Assembly: GCA_052093225.1 (NCBI GenBank)
Contig: JBQDDG010000005.1
Span: 32,468-96,467 of the forward strand
Origin: JB111 sp052093225
GTDB lineage: Bacteria; Actinomycetota; Actinomycetes; Actinomycetales; Actinomycetaceae
Length of the DNA stretch: 64,000 nucleotides
Reading direction: 5' to 3'
Of the stretch, positions 29,466 to 37,635 are shown one piece after another. The translations under genes and the position numbers were made by a program. Positions within the stretch are counted from its first letter, which is position 1. The number at the start of each line of letters is the position of its first letter. Below the pieces are notes generated by a model. It saw only the letters and a list, made by a program, of their open reading frames with translations. It was not told where the DNA came from and made no database searches.

Positions 29466-31571
29466 GTGAACCCCGCGAGCGAGCAGCCCACCCTGGGTGA
29501 CCTCGTCGACCTCGAGCCGGCCAGGCCGGCCGCCGTCGGGGACCCGCACGCGGACGTCGTCTCGGTCCTCGTGGAGACGCCGCTGGCCCACCTGGACCGG
29601 CCCTTCGACTATCTCGTCCCGCCGGCGATGGCCGAGAAGGTCGCCGTCGGTTCCCGCGTGCGCGTCCGGTTCGCCGGTCGCGAGCTCGGCGGCTACGTCG
29701 TGGCCAGGCGCGTGGGCACCGACCGTTCCGACCTCGCGCCGCTCAAGCGCGCCGTGAGCGCCGCCCCGGTCCTCGCGCCCGAGATCGCCCGCCTGGTCCG
29801 GGCCGTGGCGCGCTCCCACGGCGGGACGAGCGCCGACGTCGTCCGGCTCGCCGTCCCTCCCCGGCACGCCGCGACGGAGGAGTCGGTCATGCAGCGGGCC
29901 GACGAGCACCGGGATGCGCCCGGGACGGGGGACGTTCCTCAGGCGTCAGGAGACGACTCCGCCGGCCCCTGGTCCGTGTACGGCTCCGGCCCCGCCTTCC
30001 TCAGCCACGTGCGCGACGGCGGGTCACCCGGCGCGGTCGTCACGGCGCTGCCCGGTGACACCTCCGCGCTCGTCGCACGAGCCGTCCGCGCCGCCCTCGC
30101 CGGGGGCCGCACCGCCCTCGTGGTCGCCCCGACGGCGCGGCACGTCGACGAGCTCGCCGAGGCACTGGCGGAGGCCGAGATCCCCGGGGTCGTACGGCTC
30201 TCGGCGGAGGACGGGACCGCCCGCCGCTACCGGACGTTCCTGCGGGCGCTCACGGGGTCGGCACGCGTGGTCGTCGGCACCCGCTCGGCGGCCTTCGCGC
30301 CGCTGCGGCAGCTCGGCCTCGTCGTCCTCGTCGACGACGGCGACGACCGGCTCGAGGAGCCCCGCGCCCCCTACCCCCACGCCCGGGACGTCCTCCTCGC
30401 GCGCCACCTGCCGGAGAGCGGGGAGGGGCGTCCCCGCACGTCCGGCGAACGTGCCGCGCTCGCGATCATCGGCGTCGGACGCTCCGTGGCCGCCCAGCAC
30501 CTGGTCGCCACCGGGGCCACGGTCTCGCTCGCGCCCGAGCGCGGGCTCGTCCGTGCGCGAACCCCGCGCGTCGTCGCCCCCACCGACGTCGACCTCGCCA
30601 AGGAGGGGCCGGCCGCCGCCGCGCGGATCCCGCACGACGCCTGGCGGCTGATCCGCGACTCCCTGGCGACCGGCCCCGTGCTCGTGCAGGTGGCCCGGGC
30701 CGGGTACGTCCCCGCGCTCGCCTGCGCACGCTGCCGCGAGAGTGCGCGGTGCCGCCACTGCGCCGGGCCGCTCGGCCTCGGCCGGCACGGCGCCCCGCCG
30801 TCGTGCCGGTGGTGCGGCCGCGCGGCCGCGGACTTCCGCTGCGAGGCCTGCGGGGCCACCGCCCTGCGGGCGATCCGGATCGGCGCGGGGCGCACGTCGC
30901 ACGAGCTGGGCCGGGCGTTTCCGGGCATGCCCGTGCTCGCGTCGGGGGCGAGCGAGGACACGGGCGTGGCCCGCACCGTCGACGGCCGCCCTCGGCTCGT
31001 GGTGGCCACCCCCGGCGCCGAGCCGGTGGCCGAGGGTGGCTACGTCGCTGCGGTGCTGCTGGACGGCGGCGTCGCGACGGCGCGCCCGGGGCTCGCGGCC
31101 GCCGAGGAGGCCCTGCGGCGGTGGGTGAGTGCCGCCGCGCTGGTGCGCCCGGCGGGGGAGGGCGGCCGCGTGCTCCTGCTCGGCAGGCCCGCCCCTCAGG
31201 TGGCGCAGGCGCTCGTGCGGTGGGACCCGGTCGGCTTCGCGGAGCGCGAGCTCGCCGAGCGCGTCGAGCTCGCGCTGCCGCCGGCGGTACCCGTCGCCGT
31301 CGCTCAGGGACCGGCTGGTGCCGTCCGCTCGTTCGTCGCGCACCTCGAGGCCGACGAGCGCAGCCACGTCGACGTCCTCGGACCGGTGCCGGTCGACGAG
31401 CCGGAAGGCGGTGCCGGACAGCGAGGTGGCGAGCCGCAGGTCCGCGCAGTGCTCCGCGCGGCGGTAGGCGTGGACCTCGGTGAGCTGCTCGCGACGGCTG
31501 CAGCGGCTCGCTCGGCGCGCAAGGAACCTGGCGCGGTGCGGGTCGAGCTCGCGCCGGCCGACCTGCTCTGA
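29466..31571 (+). CDS. priA: Actinobacterial PriA-like primosomal protein, helicase motifs degenerate
   Basis: 701 residues with the PriA layout: 3'BD (about 30-110), helicase lobes and a zinc-binding insert with paired cysteines (CARCRESARCRHC ... CRWC ... CEACG, about 420-465). Walker A is lost: the position reads ALPGDTSALVAR instead of GxTGSGKT. The DEEH box reads VDDGDD. This helicase-dead form is known in actinobacteria, where PriA is thought to restart replication without unwinding. GTG start; it follows metK, as in relatives. Confidence 0.88.
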   Translation: MNPASEQPTLGDLVDLEPARPAAVGDPHADVVSVLVETPLAHLDRPFDYLVPPAMAEKVAVGSRVRVRFAGRELGGYVVARRVGTDRSDLAPLKRAVSAAPVLAPEIARLVRAVARSHGGTSADVVRLAVPPRHAATEESVMQRADEHRDAPGTGDVPQASGDDSAGPWSVYGSGPAFLSHVRDGGSPGAVVTALPGDTSALVARAVRAALAGGRTALVVAPTARHVDELAEALAEAEIPGVVRLSAEDGTARRYRTFLRALTGSARVVVGTRSAAFAPLRQLGLVVLVDDGDDRLEEPRAPYPHARDVLLARHLPESGEGRPRTSGERAALAIIGVGRSVAAQHLVATGATVSLAPERGLVRARTPRVVAPTDVDLAKEGPAAAARIPHDAWRLIRDSLATGPVLVQVARAGYVPALACARCRESARCRHCAGPLGLGRHGAPPSCRWCGRAAADFRCEACGATALRAIRIGAGRTSHELGRAFPGMPVLASGASEDTGVARTVDGRPRLVVATPGAEPVAEGGYVAAVLLDGGVATARPGLAAAEEALRRWVSAAALVRPAGEGGRVLLLGRPAPQVAQALVRWDPVGFAERELAERVELALPPAVPVAVAQGPAGAVRSFVAHLEADERSHVDVLGPVPVDEPEGGAGQRGGEPQVRAVLRAAVGVDLGELLATAAAARSARKEPGAVRVELAPADLL

Positions 31572-31740
31572 ACCGACCGACCTGCACCGATACGACCGCG
31601 TGCTCCGGACGTGCCCGCACCTGCGACGCCCGGGCTCCGTCCGGTCAGGTCTCCCGTCACCCCTCCGTCCGAGCTTCCGTCCGGGTCTCCGTCCGGGCCT
31701 GCGGGAGCGGCCACCCCGCGCCGCGTTTACCATCGAGAGC
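31572..31740 (+). promoter_or_regulatory. priA-fmt intergenic region with fmt -10 box
   Basis: TACCAT (31728-31733) is followed by exactly 7 nt and the fmt GTG, suggesting a leaderless fmt transcript. Upstream are four imperfect CTCCGTCCGG-type short repeats (about 31635-31705). No gene is visible. Confidence 0.5.
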
Positions 31741-32688
31741 GTGCGAGTCCTGTTCGCCGGAACCCCGGTCGTGGCCCTCCCGGCCCTGCACCACCTCCTG
31801 CAGTCACGCCACGAGGTGGTGGGGGTGCTCACCCGAGCCCCCGCGCCACGCGGACGCGGGCGCACGCTGCACCCCTCGCCGGTGGGCGAGACCGCGGCGG
31901 AGGCGGGCCTCGAGGTCCTCACTCCCCGCACCCTGCGCGACGAGGAGACCGTCGAGGAGATCCGGGCGCTCGACGCCGACGTCGTCGCCGTGGTCGCCTA
32001 CGGACTCCTCGTGCCCCCGGCCGCGCTCACCGCGACGACCCACGGGTGGGTCAACCTCCACTTCTCGCTGCTGCCCGCCTACCGGGGCGCTGCTCCCGTC
32101 CAGCGCGCGCTGCTCGCTGGGGAGGACGTCACCGGCGCCACCACCTTCCTCATCGACGAGGGGCTCGACACCGGCCCGGTGCTCGCGACGATGACCGAGA
32201 CCATCTCGCCGACCGACACCTCGGGGGCGTTGCTCGACCGCCTCTCCGTCGCCGGCGCGCCGCTGCTCACGCACTCCCTGGAGAAGCTCGTCTCCGGCCT
32301 CATCGAGCCCGCGCCGCAGACCGACGCCGGCGCGTCCCACGCGCCCAAGCTCCACGCCGCCGACGCCTACGTGGACTTCGACGCCCCCGCCGTCCACGTC
32401 GACCGGCTCGTCCGGGCCACCACCCCCGCGCCCGGGCCGTGGACGACGGTCCCCGACGGAGCCCGCCTCAAGCTCCGCCAGGTGACGCCGCGACCCGACG
32501 TCGACGACCTCGCACCAGGCGAGGTGCGTGCCGACCGACGCGAGGTGCTGGTCGGGACCCGCACGCACGCCGTCGCGCTCACGGAGGTGGCACCGGCCGG
32601 CAAGAGCTGGATGGCAGCGGACGCCTGGGTGCGCGGCGCGCGGCTGGACGCCGACGACCGGCTCGGCCGCCACCGGCCCGAGGCATGA
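31741..32688 (+). CDS. fmt: Methionyl-tRNA formyltransferase
   Basis: 315 residues; formylates initiator Met-tRNA using 10-formyl-THF. Signatures are VLFAGTPVVALPALHHLL, the active site VNLHFSLLPAYRGAAPVQRAL (N, H) and LIDEGLDTGPVLA (catalytic Asp), plus a C-terminal OB-like domain. The GTG at 31741 is fixed by the conserved VRVLFAGTP start and the upstream -10 box. It overlaps rsmB by ATGA. Confidence 0.95.
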   Translation: MRVLFAGTPVVALPALHHLLQSRHEVVGVLTRAPAPRGRGRTLHPSPVGETAAEAGLEVLTPRTLRDEETVEEIRALDADVVAVVAYGLLVPPAALTATTHGWVNLHFSLLPAYRGAAPVQRALLAGEDVTGATTFLIDEGLDTGPVLATMTETISPTDTSGALLDRLSVAGAPLLTHSLEKLVSGLIEPAPQTDAGASHAPKLHAADAYVDFDAPAVHVDRLVRATTPAPGPWTTVPDGARLKLRQVTPRPDVDDLAPGEVRADRREVLVGTRTHAVALTEVAPAGKSWMAADAWVRGARLDADDRLGRHRPEA

Positions 32689-34427
32689 GCGGGACCCGAC
32701 CCGACGGCGACCGGGGCAGCGGGCAGGGCGAAGGCCGGGGCCGCAGTCGGAGCCAAGGGCAGGGCCACAGTCGGGGCCGGAGCCAAGGGCAGGGCCACAG
32801 TCGGAGCCAGGGCCAGGGCCGGAGCCGGAACCAAGGCGAGGGCCTCAGCCGGAGCCAAGGGCAGGGGCAGGGCCGGCGCGAGGGTGGGAGCCCCACCGGA
32901 CAGCGCCGGGGCGCTGCCGCGCCTTCCGCCCGGACACGTCGCACCGACCCCGCCCGCCGGGCCGCCTACCAGGTCCTGCACCAGGTCCGCGTGGAGGACG
33001 CCTACGCCAACCTCGTCCTGCCCGGCCTCCTGCGCGAGCGTGGCCTCACAGGACGCGACGCCGCGTTCGCCACGGAGCTCGCCTACGGCACGCTCCGGCT
33101 CGCCGGCCGCTACGACGCGATCCTCACGCTCGCGTCCGGCCGCGACGTCGCCACGCTCGACGCACCCGTCCGGGACGTGCTGCGCCTCGGGGCCCACCAG
33201 CTCCTCGGCATGCGCGTGCCCCCGCACGCCGCCGTCGGCGAGACGGTCGGTCTCACCCACGAGGTCGTCGGCCCCGCCCCGGCCGGCCTCGTCAACGCGG
33301 TGCTGCGCAAGGTCGGTGCGCGCGACGTCGAGGACTGGCTCGACGACGTCGCCGACGACATCCGCGACTCGGGCGGCCGGTGGTTCGACATCGCCGCCGC
33401 GGTCGAGTCCCACACCGCGTGGATCGTGCGCGCCCTCGACGAGGCGCTGGAGGCCGACGCGCGCGAGCACGGCGAGCTCGGGGACCTGCTCGACGCCGAC
33501 AACACCCCGGCGCGCGTCACCCTCGTCGCGCGGCCAGGCTGGTCCTCGGTCGGTGAGCTAGGCCGCCAGGCACGCGACCTCGGCGGAGACGTCGAGCAGC
33601 ACCCGCTCCCCGGCGCCGCCCACCTGCTCGGCCTCGCCCCCGGGGAGCTGAAGGACGTCGCCACCGGACGCGCCGGCGTGCAGGACGCGGGCTCGCAGCT
33701 CGTCGCCCACGCCCTCCTCGCCGCGCCGCTCGGTCACGGTCTCGTCGACGACGGCGCCACCTGGCTCGACCTCTGCGCCGGCCCCGGCGGCAAGGCGGCG
33801 CTCCTGGCCGCCGAGGCCCGACGCCGCGGTGCCCGCCTCGTCGCGAACGAGGTCCAGCCCCACCGTGCCGACCTCGTGCGACGCGCCGTCCAGCGCGGGG
33901 AGGACTCCGTCGAGGTGACCGTGGCCGACGGCCGCCACGCCCGCGACCTGCTCGCGGGTCTCGCCGGCGGGGGCGGAGGTGCCGGTGGGGGAGTCGCGCG
34001 CCTCCTGCTCGACGCGCCCTGCACCGGCCTCGGAGCGCTCAGGCGCAGGCCCGAGTCCCGGTGGCGTCGCACGCCCGAGGACCTCTCGGACCTCGTGGAT
34101 CTCCAGCGCGAGCTCCTCCGCTCGGCGTCGGAGGCCCTCGCGCCGGGCGGCGTCCTCGGCTACGTCACGTGCTCCCCGCACGTGAGCGAGACCCGCGCGC
34201 AGGTCGGCAGGCTCCTCGACGAGGACCCCACCCTCGAGCTCCTCGACGCCGGTGAGGTCACGCGCTCGGTCGCCGGGGGCCTCGCCGACGACATCGTCGG
34301 CACAGCGCTGCGAGCAGCCGGCGCCGACGACGCGTCGCACGACGATCACGCCGGCGCCGTCGTCCAGCTGTGGCCCCACGTGCACGGGACGGATGCGATG
34401 TTCCTCGCGCTGCTGCGGAAGCTCTGA
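32685..34427 (+). CDS. rsmB: 16S rRNA m5C methyltransferase, RsmB/NOP family, with RSQGQG-rich N-terminus
   Basis: 580 residues. Residues about 85-220 are a NusB-like RNA-binding domain (RRAAYQVLHQVRVEDAYANLVLP, AFATELAYGTLRLAGRYD). The SAM motif LDLCAGPGGKAA is near 361. Catalytic cysteines are C446 (DAPCTG) and C496 (VTCSPH), both required in the family. The first roughly 75 residues are an Arg/Ser/Gly/Gln repeat (SQGQGxSRxx units) that looks like an eukaryotic RGG-type RNA-binding tail. Typical homologues are about 450-500 residues. Translationally coupled to fmt. Confidence 0.92.
   Translation: MSGTRPDGDRGSGQGEGRGRSRSQGQGHSRGRSQGQGHSRSQGQGRSRNQGEGLSRSQGQGQGRREGGSPTGQRRGAAAPSARTRRTDPARRAAYQVLHQVRVEDAYANLVLPGLLRERGLTGRDAAFATELAYGTLRLAGRYDAILTLASGRDVATLDAPVRDVLRLGAHQLLGMRVPPHAAVGETVGLTHEVVGPAPAGLVNAVLRKVGARDVEDWLDDVADDIRDSGGRWFDIAAAVESHTAWIVRALDEALEADAREHGELGDLLDADNTPARVTLVARPGWSSVGELGRQARDLGGDVEQHPLPGAAHLLGLAPGELKDVATGRAGVQDAGSQLVAHALLAAPLGHGLVDDGATWLDLCAGPGGKAALLAAEARRRGARLVANEVQPHRADLVRRAVQRGEDSVEVTVADGRHARDLLAGLAGGGGGAGGGVARLLLDAPCTGLGALRRRPESRWRRTPEDLSDLVDLQRELLRSASEALAPGGVLGYVTCSPHVSETRAQVGRLLDEDPTLELLDAGEVTRSVAGGLADDIVGTALRAAGADDASHDDHAGAVVQLWPHVHGTDAMFLALLRKL
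32720..32880. repeat. Imperfect tandem repeats encoding the RsmB N-terminal tail
   Basis: Units built around AGCCAAGGGCAGGGCC recur with AGTCGGAGC or AGTCGGGGC spacers. Several are almost identical, suggesting recent expansion. They encode SQGQG/SR blocks. Confidence 0.8.
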
Positions 34428-34460
34428 CGAGAGCGGCGGCCGCGCACACCGCGGGGCGAC

Positions 34461-34466
34461 TAACCT
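34461..34466 (+). promoter_or_regulatory. -10 box of a likely leaderless rpe promoter
   Basis: TAACCT, then 7 nt, then the rpe ATG at 34474. There is no ribosome-binding site in that spacing, in keeping with leaderless initiation. Confidence 0.45.
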
Positions 34467-34473
34467 CGGTGCC

Positions 34474-35142
34474 ATGTCCTCCGTCGTGATCTCGCCGTCC
34501 ATCCTCAACAGCGACCTCTCCGACCTGCGCGGCGAGCTGGCGCGCATCTCGGGCGCCGACTTCGCCCACGTGGACGTCATGGACAACCATTTCGTCCCCA
34601 ACCTGTCCTGGGGCCTGCCCGTCGTCGAGGCGTGCGTGCGCGTGAGCCCCGTGCCGATCGACGCGCACCTGATGATCGAGGACCCGGACCGGTGGGCCGT
34701 CGGCTACGCGGAGGCCGGCTGCGCGTCGGTGACGTTCCACGCGGAGGCGGCCGCGGCGCCGGTCAAGCTCGCCCGCGAGCTGCGTGCGGCGGGGGCGAAG
34801 GCGTCCATCGCCATCCGCCCGGGCACACCGTTCGAGCCGCTCGTCGACCATCTCGCCGAGTTCGACATGGTCCTGCTCATGACCGTCGAGCCAGGCTTCG
34901 GCGGGCAGTCCTTCATCGAGTCGGTGCTGCCGAAGATCCGCCGGGCGCGCGAGGCCGTCTCCGCCGCCGGGCTGGACATCCGCCTGCAGGTGGACGGCGG
35001 GGTCTCCCGGACCACCATCGAGCGCGCCGCCGAGGCGGGTGCCGACACGTTCGTCGCGGGGTCCGCCGTCTACAGGGCGGAGAACGCGAACGAAGAGATC
35101 ACCGTGCTGCGCGAGCTCGCCGCCGCGGCACACGCCCACTGA
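34474..35142 (+). CDS. rpe: Ribulose-phosphate 3-epimerase
   Basis: 222-residue TIM-barrel enzyme of the pentose phosphate pathway. SPSILNSDLSDL, VDVMDNHFVPNLSWG, DAHLMIEDP, MTVEPGFGGQSFI and VDGGVSRTTI are diagnostic, including the metal-binding His and Asp residues. The C-terminal AAAHAH is encoded by the first copy of a 21-bp repeat that continues past the stop. In many actinobacteria rpe is followed by riboflavin genes; here it is followed by an FMN riboswitch and a transporter. Confidence 0.95.
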   Translation: MSSVVISPSILNSDLSDLRGELARISGADFAHVDVMDNHFVPNLSWGLPVVEACVRVSPVPIDAHLMIEDPDRWAVGYAEAGCASVTFHAEAAAAPVKLARELRAAGAKASIAIRPGTPFEPLVDHLAEFDMVLLMTVEPGFGGQSFIESVLPKIRRAREAVSAAGLDIRLQVDGGVSRTTIERAAEAGADTFVAGSAVYRAENANEEITVLRELAAAAHAH

Positions 35143-35185
35143 GGCGCGGCACACGCCCACCGAGACGCGGCACACGCCCACTGAG
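35125..35185. repeat. Three-copy 21-bp repeat spanning the rpe stop codon
   Basis: Core GCGGCACACGCCCAYYGAG at 35125, 35146 and 35167. The period is a multiple of three, and the TGA stop lies in copy 1. Copy 2 has CGA in the stop position, and copy 3 restores TGA. Confidence 0.88.
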
Positions 35186-35237
35186 TCGAGGGCGACCCGC
35201 GTGACACTCCTGACGTCCGGGCCCGGCTCGGACGTCG

Positions 35238-35412
35238 TAGACTGCTCCCGAGCACGTGCTCCGGGGTCGGTGAGAATCCGAACCGGCGGTAACAGTCCGC
35301 GAACCCGAGACCGCGCGAGAGATCGCGTGGCCGAGGGCCGATCCGGTGGAACTCCGGGACCGACGGTCAAAGTCCGGATGAGAGGAAGCACGCGGTAGGC
35401 CGACGGCCTACC
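35238..35412 (+). promoter_or_regulatory. FMN riboswitch (RFN element) with -10 box and following hairpin
   Basis: A -10-like TAGACT (35238-35243) precedes the aptamer. The P1 stem pairs CGTGCT (35255-35260) with AGCACG (35387-35392). Conserved RFN segments are GGTCGGTGAGAATCCG, CGGCGGTAACAGTCCGCGA, ATCCGGTGGAACTCCGG, CCGACGGTCAAAGTCCGGAT and GAGAGGAAGCACG. Immediately after lies a perfect stem GGTAGGCC-GAC-GGCCTACC (35394-35412). There is no T-tract. The strong GGAGGAGAGGAGG ribosome-binding site (35456-35468) could pair with CCCCTC upstream, so translational control by FMN is likely. Confidence 0.94.
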
Positions 35413-35472
35413 TGTTCGGGACCCTGCGTCCCCTCACCCCGGTGCCACCTGCCGGGAGGAGAGGAGGACGTG

Positions 35473-36291
35473 ATGGCACTACCGGTCGAGCACGACGCCG
35501 CACCGGTCGCGGGCGGCGCCGCACGGCGTGCGGCCGACCACCGGCGCACCGGCACCCTCCTCGCCCCGCTCGTCTTCGGGGCCGTCGTCCTCCTGCTCTG
35601 GGAGGTCGCCTCCCGCTCGGGAGCCGTCGACCCCTACTTCCTGCCCGCCCCCAGCGCGGTGCTCGACCGGGTCGCCGAGGACCTCACCGGACCCGCTCGC
35701 TCCTACCTGTGGCCCACCGTCGGCGCCGCCGCCTGGGGCACGCTGTTGGGCGCCGCCGTCGCACTCCCGCTCGGCATCCTCATCGCCTCGTCCGCGCTCG
35801 CCCGCCGCGTCCTCGAGCCATACGTCGCCGCCTCCCAGGCACTGCCGGCCGTCGCGGTCGCTCCGCTGCTCTCGCTGTGGCTCGGCTACGGCCTCCTGCC
35901 CGTCGTCGTGCTCTGCGCCCTCATGGTCTTCTTCCCCATGCTGCTCGGCACCGTCTACGGCCTCACCCACGTCGACGCCGACGTCGTCGAGGCCGCCCGG
36001 CTCGACGGCGCCGGCGGGCCCACGCTGCTCGGTCGCATCCTCCTCCCGCTGGCGCTGCCCGCGATCCTCACGGGCGTGCGCAACGGCGTCACCCTCAGCC
36101 TGACCGGGGCCATCGTCGGGGAGATCGTCACCGGGGGGCGCGGGCTCGGGATGCTGCTCTCCTCGCGCGCCTCCTCGGCGGACACCGTCGGACTGTTCGC
36201 CGTCCTCACCGTCCTCTGCCTCACCGCCGCCGCGCTGTTCGGCGCGATCGGCGCCCTCCAGACCCATCTCCGTCGTCGTCAAGGAGCCTGA
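35473..36291 (+). CDS. ribX: ABC transporter permease, riboflavin-type (RibX-like)
   Basis: 272-residue inner-membrane permease of the SsuC/TauC/ThiX (BPD type) family with six hydrophobic segments. The EAA cytoplasmic loop reads EAARLDGAGGPTLLGRILLPLALPAI. The N-terminal TM starts near residue 28. It is the first gene after the FMN riboswitch, which points to riboflavin rather than sulfonate or hydroxymethylpyrimidine. The ATG at 35473 is preferred over the overlapping GTG for ribosome-binding-site spacing. A GTG/ATG-proximal GGAGGAGAGGAGG gives strong translation when exposed. No ATPase gene is adjacent. Confidence 0.85.
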   Translation: MALPVEHDAAPVAGGAARRAADHRRTGTLLAPLVFGAVVLLLWEVASRSGAVDPYFLPAPSAVLDRVAEDLTGPARSYLWPTVGAAAWGTLLGAAVALPLGILIASSALARRVLEPYVAASQALPAVAVAPLLSLWLGYGLLPVVVLCALMVFFPMLLGTVYGLTHVDADVVEAARLDGAGGPTLLGRILLPLALPAILTGVRNGVTLSLTGAIVGEIVTGGRGLGMLLSSRASSADTVGLFAVLTVLCLTAAALFGAIGALQTHLRRRQGA

Positions 36292-36293
36292 CC

Positions 36294-37337
36294 ATGTCCA
36301 TCGCCACCCGGCGCCTCACCGGCATCGCCGCCGGCCTCGCCGTCCTCACGCTCGCCGCCTGCGGCGACTCGGGGACCTCCGACGACGGCGATCCCGCCGC
36401 CGAGGACCCGGCCCCCCTGACGATCGGCCTCACCTACGTGCCCGACGTCCAGTTCGCCCCCTTCTATGTGGCCGAGGAGCGCGGCTACTTCGAGGACGAG
36501 GGTGTCGAGGTCGAGCTCAGGCACCACGGCGCCTCGGAAGGACTGTTCTCGGCGGCCGAGGCCGGTGAGGAGGACGTCGTCGTCGCGGGCGGGGACGAGA
36601 TGCTGCAGGCGGTCGAGGGCGGTGCCGACCTGACGACCGTCGCCACGATGTACCAGAGCTACCCGGTCGCCGTCCTCGTGCCCGAGGAGTCGGAGATCAC
36701 GGACCTTGCGTCGCTCGACGGGCACAGCGTCGGCGTGCCCGGCGAGTTCGGCGAGACCTGGTTCGGTCTCCAGGCCGCGCTCGCCGCCATGCCGGGCGGG
36801 GGCGACGGCGTCACCGTCGAGACGATCGGCTTCACCCAGGTCTCCGCGCTCGCCGCCGACCACGTCGACGCCGTCGTCGGGTTCGTCAACAACGACGCCG
36901 TGAGCCTGGAGCGCGCGGGCACGCCGGTGCGGGAGATCTCCCTCGGCGAGGACGTCCCGCTCGTCGGCGTCGGCCTGATCGCCACCGGCGAGGCGCTCGA
37001 CGTGCGCGAGGCTGACGTCGCCGCCATGGTGCGCGCGGTCCTGCGCGGCATGGCGGACGTCGTGGACGACCCGGAGGCCGCCGTCGACATCTCCGCCGCC
37101 CACGTCCCGGACCTCACGAGCGAGGAACCGCGCGAGGCCGCCCTCGCCGTCGTCGAGGCCACGGCCGAGCTCTACGGCGAGGAGGACGTGCGCGGCGGGA
37201 TCGACCTCACCCGGTGGCGCGACATGTCCGCGTTCATGGCCGAGGCCGGTCTGCTCGGCGAGGAGATCGAGACCGACGATCTCGTGGACCCGGTGGCGGA
37301 CACCCCGGTCGTCGACCCGGACGGCGCCGTAGGCTGA
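36294..37337 (+). CDS. ribY: NMT1/THI5-like substrate-binding lipoprotein (RibY-like)
   Basis: 347 residues. The lipoprotein signal peptide ends LTLAAC with lipid-modified C23. The mature part is a periplasmic-binding fold of the NMT1/THI5 type: LTIGLTYVPDVQFAPFYVAEERGYFEDEGVEVELR, VVVAGGDEMLQAVEGGADL and DHVDAVVGFVNND. In the FMN-riboswitch operon with the permease (AAGGAG ribosome-binding site, 2-nt gap) it most likely captures riboflavin. A thiamine-precursor role is the family alternative but would not explain an FMN riboswitch. Confidence 0.85.
   Translation: MSIATRRLTGIAAGLAVLTLAACGDSGTSDDGDPAAEDPAPLTIGLTYVPDVQFAPFYVAEERGYFEDEGVEVELRHHGASEGLFSAAEAGEEDVVVAGGDEMLQAVEGGADLTTVATMYQSYPVAVLVPEESEITDLASLDGHSVGVPGEFGETWFGLQAALAAMPGGGDGVTVETIGFTQVSALAADHVDAVVGFVNNDAVSLERAGTPVREISLGEDVPLVGVGLIATGEALDVREADVAAMVRAVLRGMADVVDDPEAAVDISAAHVPDLTSEEPREAALAVVEATAELYGEEDVRGGIDLTRWRDMSAFMAEAGLLGEEIETDDLVDPVADTPVVDPDGAVG
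37330..37335 (+). promoter_or_regulatory. -10 box of a likely leaderless hisE promoter
   Basis: TAGGCT, then 7 nt, then the hisE GTG at 37343. The box overlaps the end of the lipoprotein gene, so hisE-hisG can be transcribed independently of the riboswitch. Confidence 0.5.
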
Positions 37338-37342
37338 GGCGC

Positions 37343-37606
37343 GTGAAGACGTTCGACGACCTGTTCGCAGAGCTCACCGCCAAGGCGCAGGAGCGGCCCG
37401 AGGGCTCCGGCACGGTCAAGGAGCTCGACGCCGGCATCCATGCGATCGGGAAGAAGATCGTCGAGGAGGCCGCCGAGGTGTGGATGGCCGCCGAGCACGA
37501 GAGCGACGAGGCAGCGGCCGAGGAGATCAGCCAGCTGCTCTACCACCTCCAGGTGATGATGATCGCGCGCGGCCTCTCGCTCGCCGACGTCTACCGCCAC
37601 CTCTGA
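37343..37606 (+). CDS. hisE: Phosphoribosyl-ATP pyrophosphohydrolase
   Basis: 87 residues; second step of histidine synthesis. An all-alpha MazG-like fold has KKIVEEAAEVWMAAEHE and the EEISQLLYHLQVMMIARGLSLADVY signature with metal-binding Glu residues. The GTG start lacks a ribosome-binding site but sits 7 nt after a -10 box. It is followed by hisG after 29 nt, as in many actinobacteria. Confidence 0.95.
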   Translation: MKTFDDLFAELTAKAQERPEGSGTVKELDAGIHAIGKKIVEEAAEVWMAAEHESDEAAAEEISQLLYHLQVMMIARGLSLADVYRHL

Positions 37607-37635
37607 GCCGACCCGCGCCGTCCCAGGAGCAAGAC

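Noticed and set aside
35238..35412. TPP riboswitch for a thiamine-precursor transporter
   Set aside because: The NMT1/THI5-like lipoprotein suggested it, but the conserved segments are those of the RFN element, and the THI box is absent.
35473..37337. Missing ATPase hidden in another frame of the transporter operon
   Set aside because: No Walker A or LSGGQ pair was found in any frame between rpe and hisE.
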